This document shows, in pieces, positions 26,257-35,250 of a DNA stretch of 64,000 nucleotides (the stretch's first letter is position 1; each line of letters starts with the position of its first letter). Location of the stretch: contig NZ_URFY01000004.1 of assembly GCF_900547205.1 (NCBI RefSeq), positions 104,174 through 168,173 on the forward strand. Reading direction: 5' to 3'. The position numbers were made by a program, and so were the translations under genes. This DNA is from an uncultured Bacteroides sp. (GTDB lineage: Bacteria; Bacteroidota; Bacteroidia; Bacteroidales; Bacteroidaceae). The notes beneath the pieces were generated by a model. It was not told the origin of the DNA and made no database searches. It saw only the letters and a program-made list of their open reading frames with translations.

Positions 26257-26326
26257 AAATAATTCTATTCGTGGGTAACCATTCTTTTATAAAGTTCGTA
26301 TAAAATATAAAAGAATAGAATTATTT
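26257..26326. repeat. Perfect 14-bp inverted repeat bracketing the susC promoter
   Basis: AAATAATTCTATTC (26257-26270) and GAATAGAATTATTT (26313-26326) enclose 42 bp that hold exactly the candidate ECF promoter. A second, overlapping pair (ATTCTTTTAT at 26281-26290, ATAAAAGAAT at 26307-26316) shares part of the right arm, so two hairpins would compete. Confidence 0.8.
26274..26302 (+). promoter_or_regulatory. Candidate ECF sigma promoter of the susC operon
   Basis: GGTAACC (26274-26280), 16 nt, CGTATA (26297-26302, followed by A). Same boxes and spacing as the copy before fecR. It predicts initiation near 26310 and a leader of about 30 nt before the ATG at 26341. Confidence 0.7.
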
Positions 26327-26340
26327 AACCAATCGGATTT

Positions 26341-29300
26341 ATGAAAAGACAAGCGTGGAAGTTAATCGTTTTGCTTTTACTTTTCTTCTTTGCCTATTCA
26401 CCGCATGTGGAGGCACAAGTAAGCAGTGGAAAGCAGATAACCATGGAATTTAAAAATGAAGCATTGCCTTCTATTTTTAAACGGTTACAGAAAGTATCGG
26501 GGTATAAAGTAATTTTTATCTACGATGAAGTTAACTCTTATCGTTCTACCGGAAAGGTAGACAAAGCTTCGGTTGAAGAAGCTTTAAAAGTAATTATTGG
26601 GAAGCATCCTTTGAAGTATGTCATCGAAGGGCAATTCATCAATATTACAAGTAAGAATCAGCAGAAAGTCATTCCGGAAGTAAAAGGTAATATTATTGCC
26701 GATGAAGATGGACTACCTGTGATTGGAGCAACCATTCAGGTAGAGGGAACTTCCATTCGCACCGTTACGGATGCGAATGGAGATTTCCGGCTTGCCAATG
26801 TACCTCAGGGAAATCGGATTAAGATTTCTTATGTGGGTATGAAACCTCAAACGCTTACTCCTAAATCACAGATGTCAGTGGTATTGAAAACCGATACGAA
26901 GGCTTTGGATGAAGTAGTAGTGGAAGCAGGTATTATCCAGCGCAACAGGATGGGCTTTACCGGATCATATCGCACGGTTAATAAGGAAGAACTGAAAGCC
27001 GTAGGTAATATAAACGTGCTCCAGAGTTTGAAAACGCTCGACCCTTCTTTTGTGGTGGCCGATGATATGTCGATGGGTTCCGACCCTAACACAATGTCCA
27101 AAATTACCATGCGTGGTGGTACTACGATGACTATTTCCGGCATTTATGACGATACGACGACCAATCCCAATGAACCTTTGTTCATTCTTGATGGTTTCGA
27201 ATCCACCCTGCAAGAGATTAACGATTTGGATATCAATCGAATCGAATCCATCACTTTGCTTAAAGATGCTGCTTCCACCGCTATCTATGGTTCGAAGGGA
27301 GCAAACGGCGTAGTGGTTGTGGAGACCATTAAGCCTAAAGCCGGTGAAGTGATGATTAACTATAGTGGCGATGCACAGGTGGCATGGGCGGACTTGGGTG
27401 TTTACAACATGATGAACGCTTCCGAGAAACTGCAATTTGAAGTCTTGGCAGGTCGCTATGGCGATTTGAATGACTGGTCGGGCAACAAAGAAAGTATCGC
27501 CCAATATCATCAGGCAATGGAAAACGTGAAAAGAGGAGTGGATACTTACTGGTTGAAAGTACCTATCCAAACTGCCATCACTCAATCCCACTCACTGAAC
27601 GTGTCGGGAGGTGATAAAGGATTTCTATATCAGATAGGCGCTACGTTCAAAGATATCCAAGGCGTCATGAAGGGTTCCGCTCGACAGACGTTCGGTGGAA
27701 ATATGCGTATGACTTACCGTAAGAACAAGTTTAATATTTCGAATAACTTGAACGTGAATGTAACCAATGGTAATAACGGTGCATGGGGCTCCTTCTCTGA
27801 GTTTGTGAATGCCAATCCTTATTATCCGATGATAAATGAAGATGGTACCATACCTCGTGATTTGGATAAATACATACGTCCCAACTATACAGCCGTAGTC
27901 GCTACCAATCCGTATTACAATGCCATGTTACCTTCGGAGAACAACTCTAAGATACTTGCTGTTACCAACAACACCAATCTTGACTGGTATATTATCGACA
28001 ATTTGCGTTGGACAGCTTCAATGAGTTTGGCTACGACCACTACGGATAATATGAATTTCACCGATCCGGGGCACACCAAGTTTGCTACGGTGGATTATAC
28101 CAAGCAGGGAGAATATTCTTCATCGAAAGCGAGAAGCTGGCGTTATGTCATGAATACCGGTCTGGCGTATGCACTTTCTATGAAAGACCATAACCTGACT
28201 TTCAATGGTCGTGCCGAAATCCGGTCGACTTCTTCCAATACGGAGTCGTTTGTAGCTACCGGTTTTCCGAAAGGAGTGGGAGCGATACCTTCTTTTGCCT
28301 ATTCATTCAAAGAAAACTCAACGCCCGGATACAACGAAAACATCAGTCGTGGAGTCAGCTTTCTGGGTACTATGAATTATAACTATAAGTATCGTTATCT
28401 GTTCGATGCCAGTATCTCAAGTGATGGTTCCACCTCCTTCGGACGCGATAAGAAATTCCAGACATTCTGGTCGGTGGGTGCCGGTTGGAATGTCAGCAAG
28501 GAAGCATTTGCCAAAGATTGGGACTGGATGCAGGAATTGAAGTTGCGCGGTTCGTACGGTAGTAACGGTAACCAGAATGTGAGCAACCTGACAAGTAATG
28601 TATATAGTTACTATGCGGGAAGTGATATATTCGGTACTGCCTCTTATCTCTCCGGCTATGCTAATCCCAATTTGGAATGGCAAGTAGTGAAGAAGACTTC
28701 TGTAGGTATCGACCTTATGTTCTGGGAGAACCGTCTGTTGTTGACAATGGACTACTATCACACCAATACCAATCCGTTGGTAGTCTCCATCCAGCAGAAA
28801 CCATCCAGCGGGTTGTCTTCTTTGCCTATCAACTTGGGTCATATGAACACCAACGGTTTTGAATTTAACTTGAACTGGTATGCTATCAGAAATATTGAAA
28901 AGCGCATTATGCTGAGCTTCCGACTGAACGGAAACACTTATAAATCAGTATATGGTGGTTTTGGTGCGGCTTTGGCAAACTTGAACGATGCGTATAAAAA
29001 AGACTCCTCGGTAGATAGTAAGTTGAACGTAAACTCAATGATACAATATCAGGATGGCGAAAGTCCTTCCGCTCTTTTTGCAGTTCGTTCGTTAGGTATC
29101 GATCCGGCAACAGGTAAAGAAGTATTCCTTACCAAAAACGGAACACCTACCTTCGACTACAATGCCGACGACCGTGTGAAGATAGCCGATACGAATCCGA
29201 AGATACGCGGTGTGTTCGGTATATCGTTCACTTACAAGAACCTGCAAGCCAGTGTCAATTTGCGCTACAACTTCGGTTCGTATGCTTTCAACTCAGCCTT

Positions 29301-29658
29301 ATTTAATAAGGTAGAGAATATTTCTTCATCCAATATCGCTCACAATCAGGATAGACGCGCCTTGTATAGCAGATGGCAGAATCCCGGTGATATATCGCAG
29401 TACAAAGGCATTTCGTTGTCCAAACAGACTCCTATCTCGTCTCGTTTTGTTCAGCGCGACAATTATCTCCGTGGTGAGAGTGCACGCCTTAGCTGGGATT
29501 TCTCCAGAGACCAATGGATCAAGCGTTTGTTCCTGAAAGACCTGCGGTTCAATGTTTCGTTCAACGATTTCTTCGATTTGAGCGAGATGAAGCGCGAGAG
29601 AGGAACAGACTATCCGTTCCAGAGAGCCATCTCGTTCGGATTGAGCGCTCGTTTCTAG
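26341..29658 (+). CDS. SusC-like TonB-dependent transporter with STN signalling domain
   Basis: 1105 residues. Signal peptide (LLLLFFFAYSPHVEAQ), then an STN domain at about 32-103 (ITMEFKNEALPSIFKRLQKVSGYKVIFIYD), which contacts FecR. A carboxypeptidase-like domain (GNIIADEDGLPVIGATIQVEGTS) spans about 118-195. The plug has YGSKGANGVVVVETIKPKAG, and the barrel ends FQRAISFGLSARF. An unusual insert in the plug, ITMRGGTTMTISGIYDDTTTNPNEPLFILDGFE, is longer than in the other SusC proteins here. It imports the substrate across the outer membrane with the SusD encoded 33 nt downstream, and triggers the sigma/FecR switch. Confidence 0.95.
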   Translation: MKRQAWKLIVLLLLFFFAYSPHVEAQVSSGKQITMEFKNEALPSIFKRLQKVSGYKVIFIYDEVNSYRSTGKVDKASVEEALKVIIGKHPLKYVIEGQFINITSKNQQKVIPEVKGNIIADEDGLPVIGATIQVEGTSIRTVTDANGDFRLANVPQGNRIKISYVGMKPQTLTPKSQMSVVLKTDTKALDEVVVEAGIIQRNRMGFTGSYRTVNKEELKAVGNINVLQSLKTLDPSFVVADDMSMGSDPNTMSKITMRGGTTMTISGIYDDTTTNPNEPLFILDGFESTLQEINDLDINRIESITLLKDAASTAIYGSKGANGVVVVETIKPKAGEVMINYSGDAQVAWADLGVYNMMNASEKLQFEVLAGRYGDLNDWSGNKESIAQYHQAMENVKRGVDTYWLKVPIQTAITQSHSLNVSGGDKGFLYQIGATFKDIQGVMKGSARQTFGGNMRMTYRKNKFNISNNLNVNVTNGNNGAWGSFSEFVNANPYYPMINEDGTIPRDLDKYIRPNYTAVVATNPYYNAMLPSENNSKILAVTNNTNLDWYIIDNLRWTASMSLATTTTDNMNFTDPGHTKFATVDYTKQGEYSSSKARSWRYVMNTGLAYALSMKDHNLTFNGRAEIRSTSSNTESFVATGFPKGVGAIPSFAYSFKENSTPGYNENISRGVSFLGTMNYNYKYRYLFDASISSDGSTSFGRDKKFQTFWSVGAGWNVSKEAFAKDWDWMQELKLRGSYGSNGNQNVSNLTSNVYSYYAGSDIFGTASYLSGYANPNLEWQVVKKTSVGIDLMFWENRLLLTMDYYHTNTNPLVVSIQQKPSSGLSSLPINLGHMNTNGFEFNLNWYAIRNIEKRIMLSFRLNGNTYKSVYGGFGAALANLNDAYKKDSSVDSKLNVNSMIQYQDGESPSALFAVRSLGIDPATGKEVFLTKNGTPTFDYNADDRVKIADTNPKIRGVFGISFTYKNLQASVNLRYNFGSYAFNSALFNKVENISSSNIAHNQDRRALYSRWQNPGDISQYKGISLSKQTPISSRFVQRDNYLRGESARLSWDFSRDQWIKRLFLKDLRFNVSFNDFFDLSEMKRERGTDYPFQRAISFGLSARF

Positions 29659-29691
29659 TGATACAATACATTAATTTATAAAACATTAAGT

Positions 29692-31248
29692 ATGAAAAGA
29701 TATTTATTTTTCATTTATTATACAGTAGCAATAGGCCTTTTGACTTCTTGCAGCGACTTTTTGGACGTGGCGCCGAAAGACAAAGTATTGGAAGAAGACC
29801 AATACAGCACGGAAGCCGGTATCAATGGAGCTTTAAACGGGCTTTACAGGCAGTTCGTATCCAACTCCCTTTATGGAGCGAATTTATCTCAGACAGCCCT
29901 CGACGCGATGGGACACTACTATACGTATCCCCCCACGCAACTGACGGATAATAACAAACTGGCTTCTACTCTGTTTTTCCTTTGCAACGGGCGCTCCGAA
30001 GAATACGGGGCGGCAGAAAACATATTTGCCGATGTATGGAGAACCGGATATAAAACGCTTCTCAATGTCAACTATTTCCTGAAAAGTATGGAAGAATCTA
30101 CTGCTGTTATCGGCAAAGATAATAAAGACGTATTGATGGGTGAGGCATACGGATTGCGGGCTTATCTCCATTTCGATATTTTCCGTGTGTTCGGTCCTTG
30201 CTGGGAAGATCGTTCAAGTATCACAAAGATATTGCCCTATAGCAGAAGCACGGATATGATATTGAACCATGTGGGTTATGAAGAAAATGTGTATTCTACT
30301 GCCGATGAATATATGGAATTTGTATTGGATGATATCCGTAAGGCAGTGCAATTGCTGGCTACAGACCCTATCTTGACTGATGATACAGCCATCAGCCAAG
30401 AACTGATTAGTGATTTTTATAAGAATCGCAACCGACGCATGAATTACTATGCGGCGAAAGCGCTCGAAGCCCGTGTGTTGCAATACATAGGAGACTACAG
30501 GAATGCGGCTATTGCAGCCAAGGTACTGACCGACGAGATAGAAGGAGATGGAAAAGCATTCAAATGGACGGATGTCACCAAAGTGATTGCCAACCAAGAT
30601 TATTCTTTCTTCAATGAAGTAGTCTTTGGCATCAACAATCCGGATATACTTTCCAATTTCAACTCCTTCTATAATAAAACGGACCTTAGCGACTTATATG
30701 CGGTTGACCGCGACCATCTGGTTCAGAACATCTATGCCGGTTTTGGCGATAACCTGAAAGCGATAATAGACGTTCGTGCCCGGCAGTGGACGGAAAGCAA
30801 CGACCAAGGAGGAAGCTCCCGCAACTATTCGCAGAATGGAACCTATATTTCTAACAAGTTTAATATTGTCACCAATAAGACTCTTCCGGCACTAATCGAT
30901 TTCCAACCGTTGGTTCGTATCACCGAAATGTTTTACATCCAGGCGGAAGCTGCTTTGAGAGATGGTGATAAGAAAACGGCTGCCGAATTATTGAACAAGG
31001 TTTCTTCTCATAGGGGTATCCCGGATACTAGCTTTTATTATCTGACGGAGAATGATACGGACGAACAGTTCTATTCACATCTGCTGAGTGAATATTATAA
31101 GGAGTTTTATGGAGAAGGGCAAGTCTATTTTTATCATAAGCGGATGAAGAGTGGACAGATGTTCCCCGGATATGGTGGAGCTGCGGTTTCGGTAAACACC
31201 AATGCAATGTATAATATACCTATTCCAAATATTGAAACAGATATATAA
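29692..31248 (+). CDS. SusD/RagB-like surface lipoprotein of the ECF-controlled locus
   Basis: 518 residues; lipobox GLLTSCSDFLDVAPKDK, the typical SusD start. Conserved segments: TEAGINGALNGLYRQF, GEAYGLRAYLHFDIFRVFGP, RRMNYYAAKALEARVLQYIGDY and VRITEMFYIQAEAALRDGDKKTAAELLNKV. Lid and substrate-binding partner of the preceding SusC. Shorter than the carbohydrate-type SusD proteins elsewhere in the window, and of the group found beside DUF4843 and PKD-like lipoproteins. Confidence 0.93.
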   Translation: MKRYLFFIYYTVAIGLLTSCSDFLDVAPKDKVLEEDQYSTEAGINGALNGLYRQFVSNSLYGANLSQTALDAMGHYYTYPPTQLTDNNKLASTLFFLCNGRSEEYGAAENIFADVWRTGYKTLLNVNYFLKSMEESTAVIGKDNKDVLMGEAYGLRAYLHFDIFRVFGPCWEDRSSITKILPYSRSTDMILNHVGYEENVYSTADEYMEFVLDDIRKAVQLLATDPILTDDTAISQELISDFYKNRNRRMNYYAAKALEARVLQYIGDYRNAAIAAKVLTDEIEGDGKAFKWTDVTKVIANQDYSFFNEVVFGINNPDILSNFNSFYNKTDLSDLYAVDRDHLVQNIYAGFGDNLKAIIDVRARQWTESNDQGGSSRNYSQNGTYISNKFNIVTNKTLPALIDFQPLVRITEMFYIQAEAALRDGDKKTAAELLNKVSSHRGIPDTSFYYLTENDTDEQFYSHLLSEYYKEFYGEGQVYFYHKRMKSGQMFPGYGGAAVSVNTNAMYNIPIPNIETDI

Positions 31249-31273
31249 TTAAGTCTTTAAAAATAGATTCAAT

Positions 31274-32113
31274 ATGAAAAGAAACAATTTTAAATGGTGT
31301 GTTTGCGCACTTCTATTCTTGGTGATAGGATGGGCATCTTGCGCTGACGAGGATTTAATGACTTACGAAGATGTGCCTCGGATTTATTTTAAATATGCGG
31401 ATGAGCCAGTTTCGGGCTTTGGAGAGAAAGAAGATCAGATAACTGTCAACCTGGGATATGACAGACCGTTGAAAGATGATAGCATCATTAAGATTCCTAT
31501 CAAGTTGATGGGACGGGTTGCGAAAGTAGACCGTGCAGTGAAAGCGGTGTTGATATCCGAAGAGTCTACTGCTAGAGAAGGCAAAGATATAGAAATTGTG
31601 TCTGCCTATCTGCCTGCCGATACAATCTACGGCTTTGTGGAAGTAAAACTGAAGCGTACGGAAACAGTAGATAAAGAGATGCTGTTTGCTCGCATCCGTT
31701 TGGCTTCAAATGAGAACTTCCATACGGATTATTCTATATCCATAAATGATAAAGGAAATGATAGAAACGGATTGATCTACAATATATACTTTACGGCGTT
31801 GGCGGAGAAGCCTAGTCTGTGGGCGGCTTCTTATTCGTCAAAGACTCTGGAATCCGCATTCGGCTCATACAGTAATGCTAAAATGAACGCGATATATGAG
31901 GCTTGCGGAGTGACAAGAGAATTCTTTGAAATAGATCCTGCTGATAACGACCCGACAGGGCAAGCGACTTATTCAAAACGCTTTCAAAGGGAAGTTACTT
32001 TTGGAATGGTTTCACTAATCAATCGCTACTTAACAAAATATAAAAAAGATCATGGAGAACCTTTGCGGGATGAATTTGGTGAAGAGATTAAGGTTCCTCT
32101 AAGTATTCAATAA
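31274..32113 (+). CDS. DUF4843 domain lipoprotein
   Basis: 279 residues with lipobox GWASCADEDLMTYED. The middle, RIYFKYADEPVSGFGEKEDQITVNLGYDRPLKDDSIIKIPIKLMG, is the DUF4843 pattern; the C-terminal third (SYSSKTLESAFGSYSNAKMNAIYEACG) is helical and mixed. The family is nearly always encoded after a SusD of this kind and before PKD-like and DUF1735 lipoproteins; a surface accessory role is inferred. Function not established. Confidence 0.85.
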   Translation: MKRNNFKWCVCALLFLVIGWASCADEDLMTYEDVPRIYFKYADEPVSGFGEKEDQITVNLGYDRPLKDDSIIKIPIKLMGRVAKVDRAVKAVLISEESTAREGKDIEIVSAYLPADTIYGFVEVKLKRTETVDKEMLFARIRLASNENFHTDYSISINDKGNDRNGLIYNIYFTALAEKPSLWAASYSSKTLESAFGSYSNAKMNAIYEACGVTREFFEIDPADNDPTGQATYSKRFQREVTFGMVSLINRYLTKYKKDHGEPLRDEFGEEIKVPLSIQ

Positions 32114-32117
32114 AAAG

Positions 32118-33821
32118 ATGACGGATATGAAATACATGATAGATTTAAGAATAATAATTGTATGTGTCGGGATGCTGTCTCTGGTGGCGTGCAACGAAGA
32201 CAAAGGCAATTACGACTATGAAGCAATCAACCGGGTGACGGAAATCACTAACATTCAAGAGGGATATACGGTTGAAGTAGGAGAACGGCTGATGATTACT
32301 CCCAAACTCGATACATCTTCGGACAATGCGGATAATCTGGATTATACGTGGTATTATAGAAGCGGTTCTACATGGAACGTATTGCAGGAAAGCAAAGACT
32401 TGGATTTTGTGATAGCCGACCCTATCGGAGCTCCGAACACTACATATACGTGTGCCTTCGAAGCAAAGAACAAACTGACGGACGTTGCTTACCGACAGAT
32501 TTTCAGCATAAGGGTATCGGGAACTTTCAACAGGGGATATGTGCTGCTGTATGAGAAAGAGAACGAATTTGATATGGGAATGATTGTTCAGAACGCCCAG
32601 AATGAATGCATACCTAAGTATAACATACTGACTTCTACCGCTCCTTCCCTGCAACGCGAAGGGGTGAAGCCTTACGAACTTAAAATCTTTACTGACCCCA
32701 CTGCTCCCCATCCCTATAACACGGACGGGTCCGGACGCTCAGTATTTTTACTGACCGATCACTTTACTACACGTTTGAAAGTGGCCGATTTCAGTTGGGA
32801 TTCTTCTTATGATATATCTAATTCCGTAGAAAGCGGTTCGCCTATTCATCAGAACTATATAGCTGCTGGGCGACCTGTTGTTGCGGAGAAGATGAAAGTC
32901 AGTTTTTTCCCTTTGAGTAGTGGTTATAAACCTCATGTTTATATCTATTTGACTGAAGATGACGGTAAGGGGAATTGGTATATGTACAACACTTATCCGG
33001 TATACTACTTCTTATCCTTTCCGATGAATGCTTATCGTACGGGAAATACCGTATATGATAGTGAACGTTTTGATACCTCTCCATTCCTATTGTGCGGTCC
33101 TAGAATTACGCTGTTTTTCGATGAGGAAAATAATAAATTCAGTTGCCAGACTACATACCGTAGTTCCAATGATTACTCTACATCATTCTTCTATACCGAG
33201 AATATCTCTGATGAAAGTTCCGACCACATCTTCAATTTTAATGATAGAAACGAAGGATTGCTGTATATGGGTGAGCGTTATTCCACTATGAGTAAAATGA
33301 CAGCTTTTGCCTTTCTAAAACAGGGTGACAGTAGATTTAAATTTATTGAATTTGGTTATCAATCAAACACTACCGCTTTGGTGACGAAAGATAATAAACT
33401 GAGAACCTGTATGTTCGATGCCTCTACGGGAATAGACCGTGCCAAGTTTATTGCTGCCGCCCCCGAACCTAACAATGCATTTATCTACTATGCTACGGAC
33501 GACAACCGGGTGTTCTATGCCGATGTATCGGGCAGCAATGCAGTGGTAAGGGAAATAACGGATAAAGTGATCTCCGATGGTTACAATGAAATAACTTCTC
33601 TGAAGTTTATGATTCCTAGTACGAGCAGCAAATCTCTGGCAATTGCTACCTACAACAGCTCTTTAGGCAAAGACGAAGGTGGTAGAATAGACTTCTATGA
33701 CATGCCTAATGCATCTTCCGGCGAACTGACCCTAGCTAAGCATAAGGTGAATGATGATGAAACGATAGAAATGTCGTGGAAAGGTTTTGGAAAGATAGTA
33801 GACATGGATTATAAACCTTAA
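32118..33821 (+). CDS. PKD-like family surface lipoprotein
   Basis: 567 residues; an in-frame ATG at 32127 gives a shorter but equally good signal peptide (IIIVCVGMLSLVACNED lipobox). The N-terminal PKD-like domain (VEVGERLMITPKLDTSSDNADNLDYTWYYRSGS) spans about 40-145. The rest looks like a beta-propeller-like or repeated-strand region (RGYVLLYEKENEFDMGMIV, NNAFIYYATDDNRVFYADVSG). It starts only 4 nt after the DUF4843 stop. Probably a surface binding protein of the same transport complex; ligand unknown. Confidence 0.82.
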   Translation: MTDMKYMIDLRIIIVCVGMLSLVACNEDKGNYDYEAINRVTEITNIQEGYTVEVGERLMITPKLDTSSDNADNLDYTWYYRSGSTWNVLQESKDLDFVIADPIGAPNTTYTCAFEAKNKLTDVAYRQIFSIRVSGTFNRGYVLLYEKENEFDMGMIVQNAQNECIPKYNILTSTAPSLQREGVKPYELKIFTDPTAPHPYNTDGSGRSVFLLTDHFTTRLKVADFSWDSSYDISNSVESGSPIHQNYIAAGRPVVAEKMKVSFFPLSSGYKPHVYIYLTEDDGKGNWYMYNTYPVYYFLSFPMNAYRTGNTVYDSERFDTSPFLLCGPRITLFFDEENNKFSCQTTYRSSNDYSTSFFYTENISDESSDHIFNFNDRNEGLLYMGERYSTMSKMTAFAFLKQGDSRFKFIEFGYQSNTTALVTKDNKLRTCMFDASTGIDRAKFIAAAPEPNNAFIYYATDDNRVFYADVSGSNAVVREITDKVISDGYNEITSLKFMIPSTSSKSLAIATYNSSLGKDEGGRIDFYDMPNASSGELTLAKHKVNDDETIEMSWKGFGKIVDMDYKP

Positions 33822-33834
33822 ACGATTTGGAAAC

Positions 33835-35247
33835 ATGAAAAAGATGAAACTTAGAAAAATAGCAGCTCTGCTGACGGTGGTTGGCGGTTTGTGCAGCTTC
33901 TTGGCAGGATGTACGGATGAAATCAACAATTATGAAAAAGAGACTCCCGCTGAGGCTACCAATAAAGTATTTATCAGCGAGCAATACGCTTCGCTAGCAT
34001 TCACTGCCCAGCGAACGGTGGAGGGTGAGGTTGCCAATATGGATACGTTGATTGCCAAAGTGGTAGTCAACTGCACCTCTCCGGCAGGAGGTGAGCTGAA
34101 GGTGAAAGTTGTGATTGATACCCTGTTGGCAGAAGTATACAATAAAAAGAACGAAACCTCCTATCGCCGGTTTCAGAGCAATTGGATAAGACTGAGTAAA
34201 TCAACGCTGACTATCCCCGAAGGAAGCACGGAATCATCGGATACGCTTACCGTTGCCCTCGTCCGCTCTTTGGACCTATTCACCAGTTTGGATGGCTACA
34301 TCATGCCCGTCCGCATCACTTCCGCTTTAGGTTATGATGCGCAAGTGGACTACGGCAAGAGAGTTTCTTATCTCACGCTGGACGTGACGCAAGAGAACGG
34401 CGTAGGTTTTGAAGAAGGAAAGAACAGCCTGATGGTGGCTGGAAACAGTGCTTTCAACGGATGCGACCTGCCGATGATGGCTTATATTGCGTCTGCCAAT
34501 GATATCAACGTTGGTCTGGAAGTGGATAATAGCCTGGTTGCAGCTTTCAATAGCCAATACGGAACTGATTTCAAAACTCTTCCTGTTAGCGACTGGGAAT
34601 TGTCCGACGTCTCCCTGCCTGCCGGTACCACCTCGGCTACCGGACATATCACCTACAAGGGAGATGTGTCGCAGTTTGCCGGAGACAACTACCTTGTCCC
34701 CATCAAGATAAAATCCGTCACCTCACCGGGTGCAACGGAACCTATTAAGACGATGCGTACCGATGTCTATTATCTGGTAGTAAATTCCGTATCCGATGGA
34801 TACACGCTCGAAGCAAATGATGCAACATTCGACGGTGTGCAAGTGGAGGATAGATCTGCATACAAAGCCATATCGGACGAATATAAATTCACCGTAGGCA
34901 GTTGGGAAAGTATGTTTGGAGGTAATATGTGGGTGTTGGATGTTCCGGCAAGCGTCACTATCGACTTGGGACGTGAAGTGAGAAACATAACCGGAATATA
35001 TCTCAGGGCGAACAATAGCTCAATGTCTCCTGCAAGCATGGACTTGTCTTATGCCGGCGAAGAAATGTATGATGCTACCGGCCTTTCGGTAAATCTCGGT
35101 TCCATAGAGCTTCCGAGAAGCTGCGAGCATATGTACTTCAAATTTGCGAAACCAGTTACCGCCCGTTACCTTGGGTTGAATAACATGGTGGCCAAATCTG
35201 TGTTCTATTCTTGCAAAAATTTCTATATATATACTCAAAATGAATAA
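33835..35247 (+). CDS. DUF1735-type lipoprotein with C-terminal discoidin-like domain
   Basis: 470 residues; lipobox SFLAGCTDEINNYE. Two DUF1735 (BT_3987-like) beta-sandwich repeats: about 40-195 (ends GKRVSYLTLDV) and about 205-330 (starts NDINVGLEVDNSLVAAFNSQYG). The final 130 residues (SAYKAISDEYKFTVGSWESMFGGNMWVLDVPASVTIDLGREVRNITGIYLR) resemble an F5/8-type discoidin domain. DUF1735 proteins occur in many PULs as surface glycan or protein binders. Spacing of 13 and 3 nt to its neighbours shows operon membership. Confidence 0.82.
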   Translation: MKKMKLRKIAALLTVVGGLCSFLAGCTDEINNYEKETPAEATNKVFISEQYASLAFTAQRTVEGEVANMDTLIAKVVVNCTSPAGGELKVKVVIDTLLAEVYNKKNETSYRRFQSNWIRLSKSTLTIPEGSTESSDTLTVALVRSLDLFTSLDGYIMPVRITSALGYDAQVDYGKRVSYLTLDVTQENGVGFEEGKNSLMVAGNSAFNGCDLPMMAYIASANDINVGLEVDNSLVAAFNSQYGTDFKTLPVSDWELSDVSLPAGTTSATGHITYKGDVSQFAGDNYLVPIKIKSVTSPGATEPIKTMRTDVYYLVVNSVSDGYTLEANDATFDGVQVEDRSAYKAISDEYKFTVGSWESMFGGNMWVLDVPASVTIDLGREVRNITGIYLRANNSSMSPASMDLSYAGEEMYDATGLSVNLGSIELPRSCEHMYFKFAKPVTARYLGLNNMVAKSVFYSCKNFYIYTQNE

Positions 35248-35250
35248 TCC

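Noticed and set aside
26271..26312. Classical Bacteroides invertible promoter
   Set aside because: The segment is only 42 bp, far shorter than known invertible promoters, and no invertase gene is nearby; kept only as one of several explanations.
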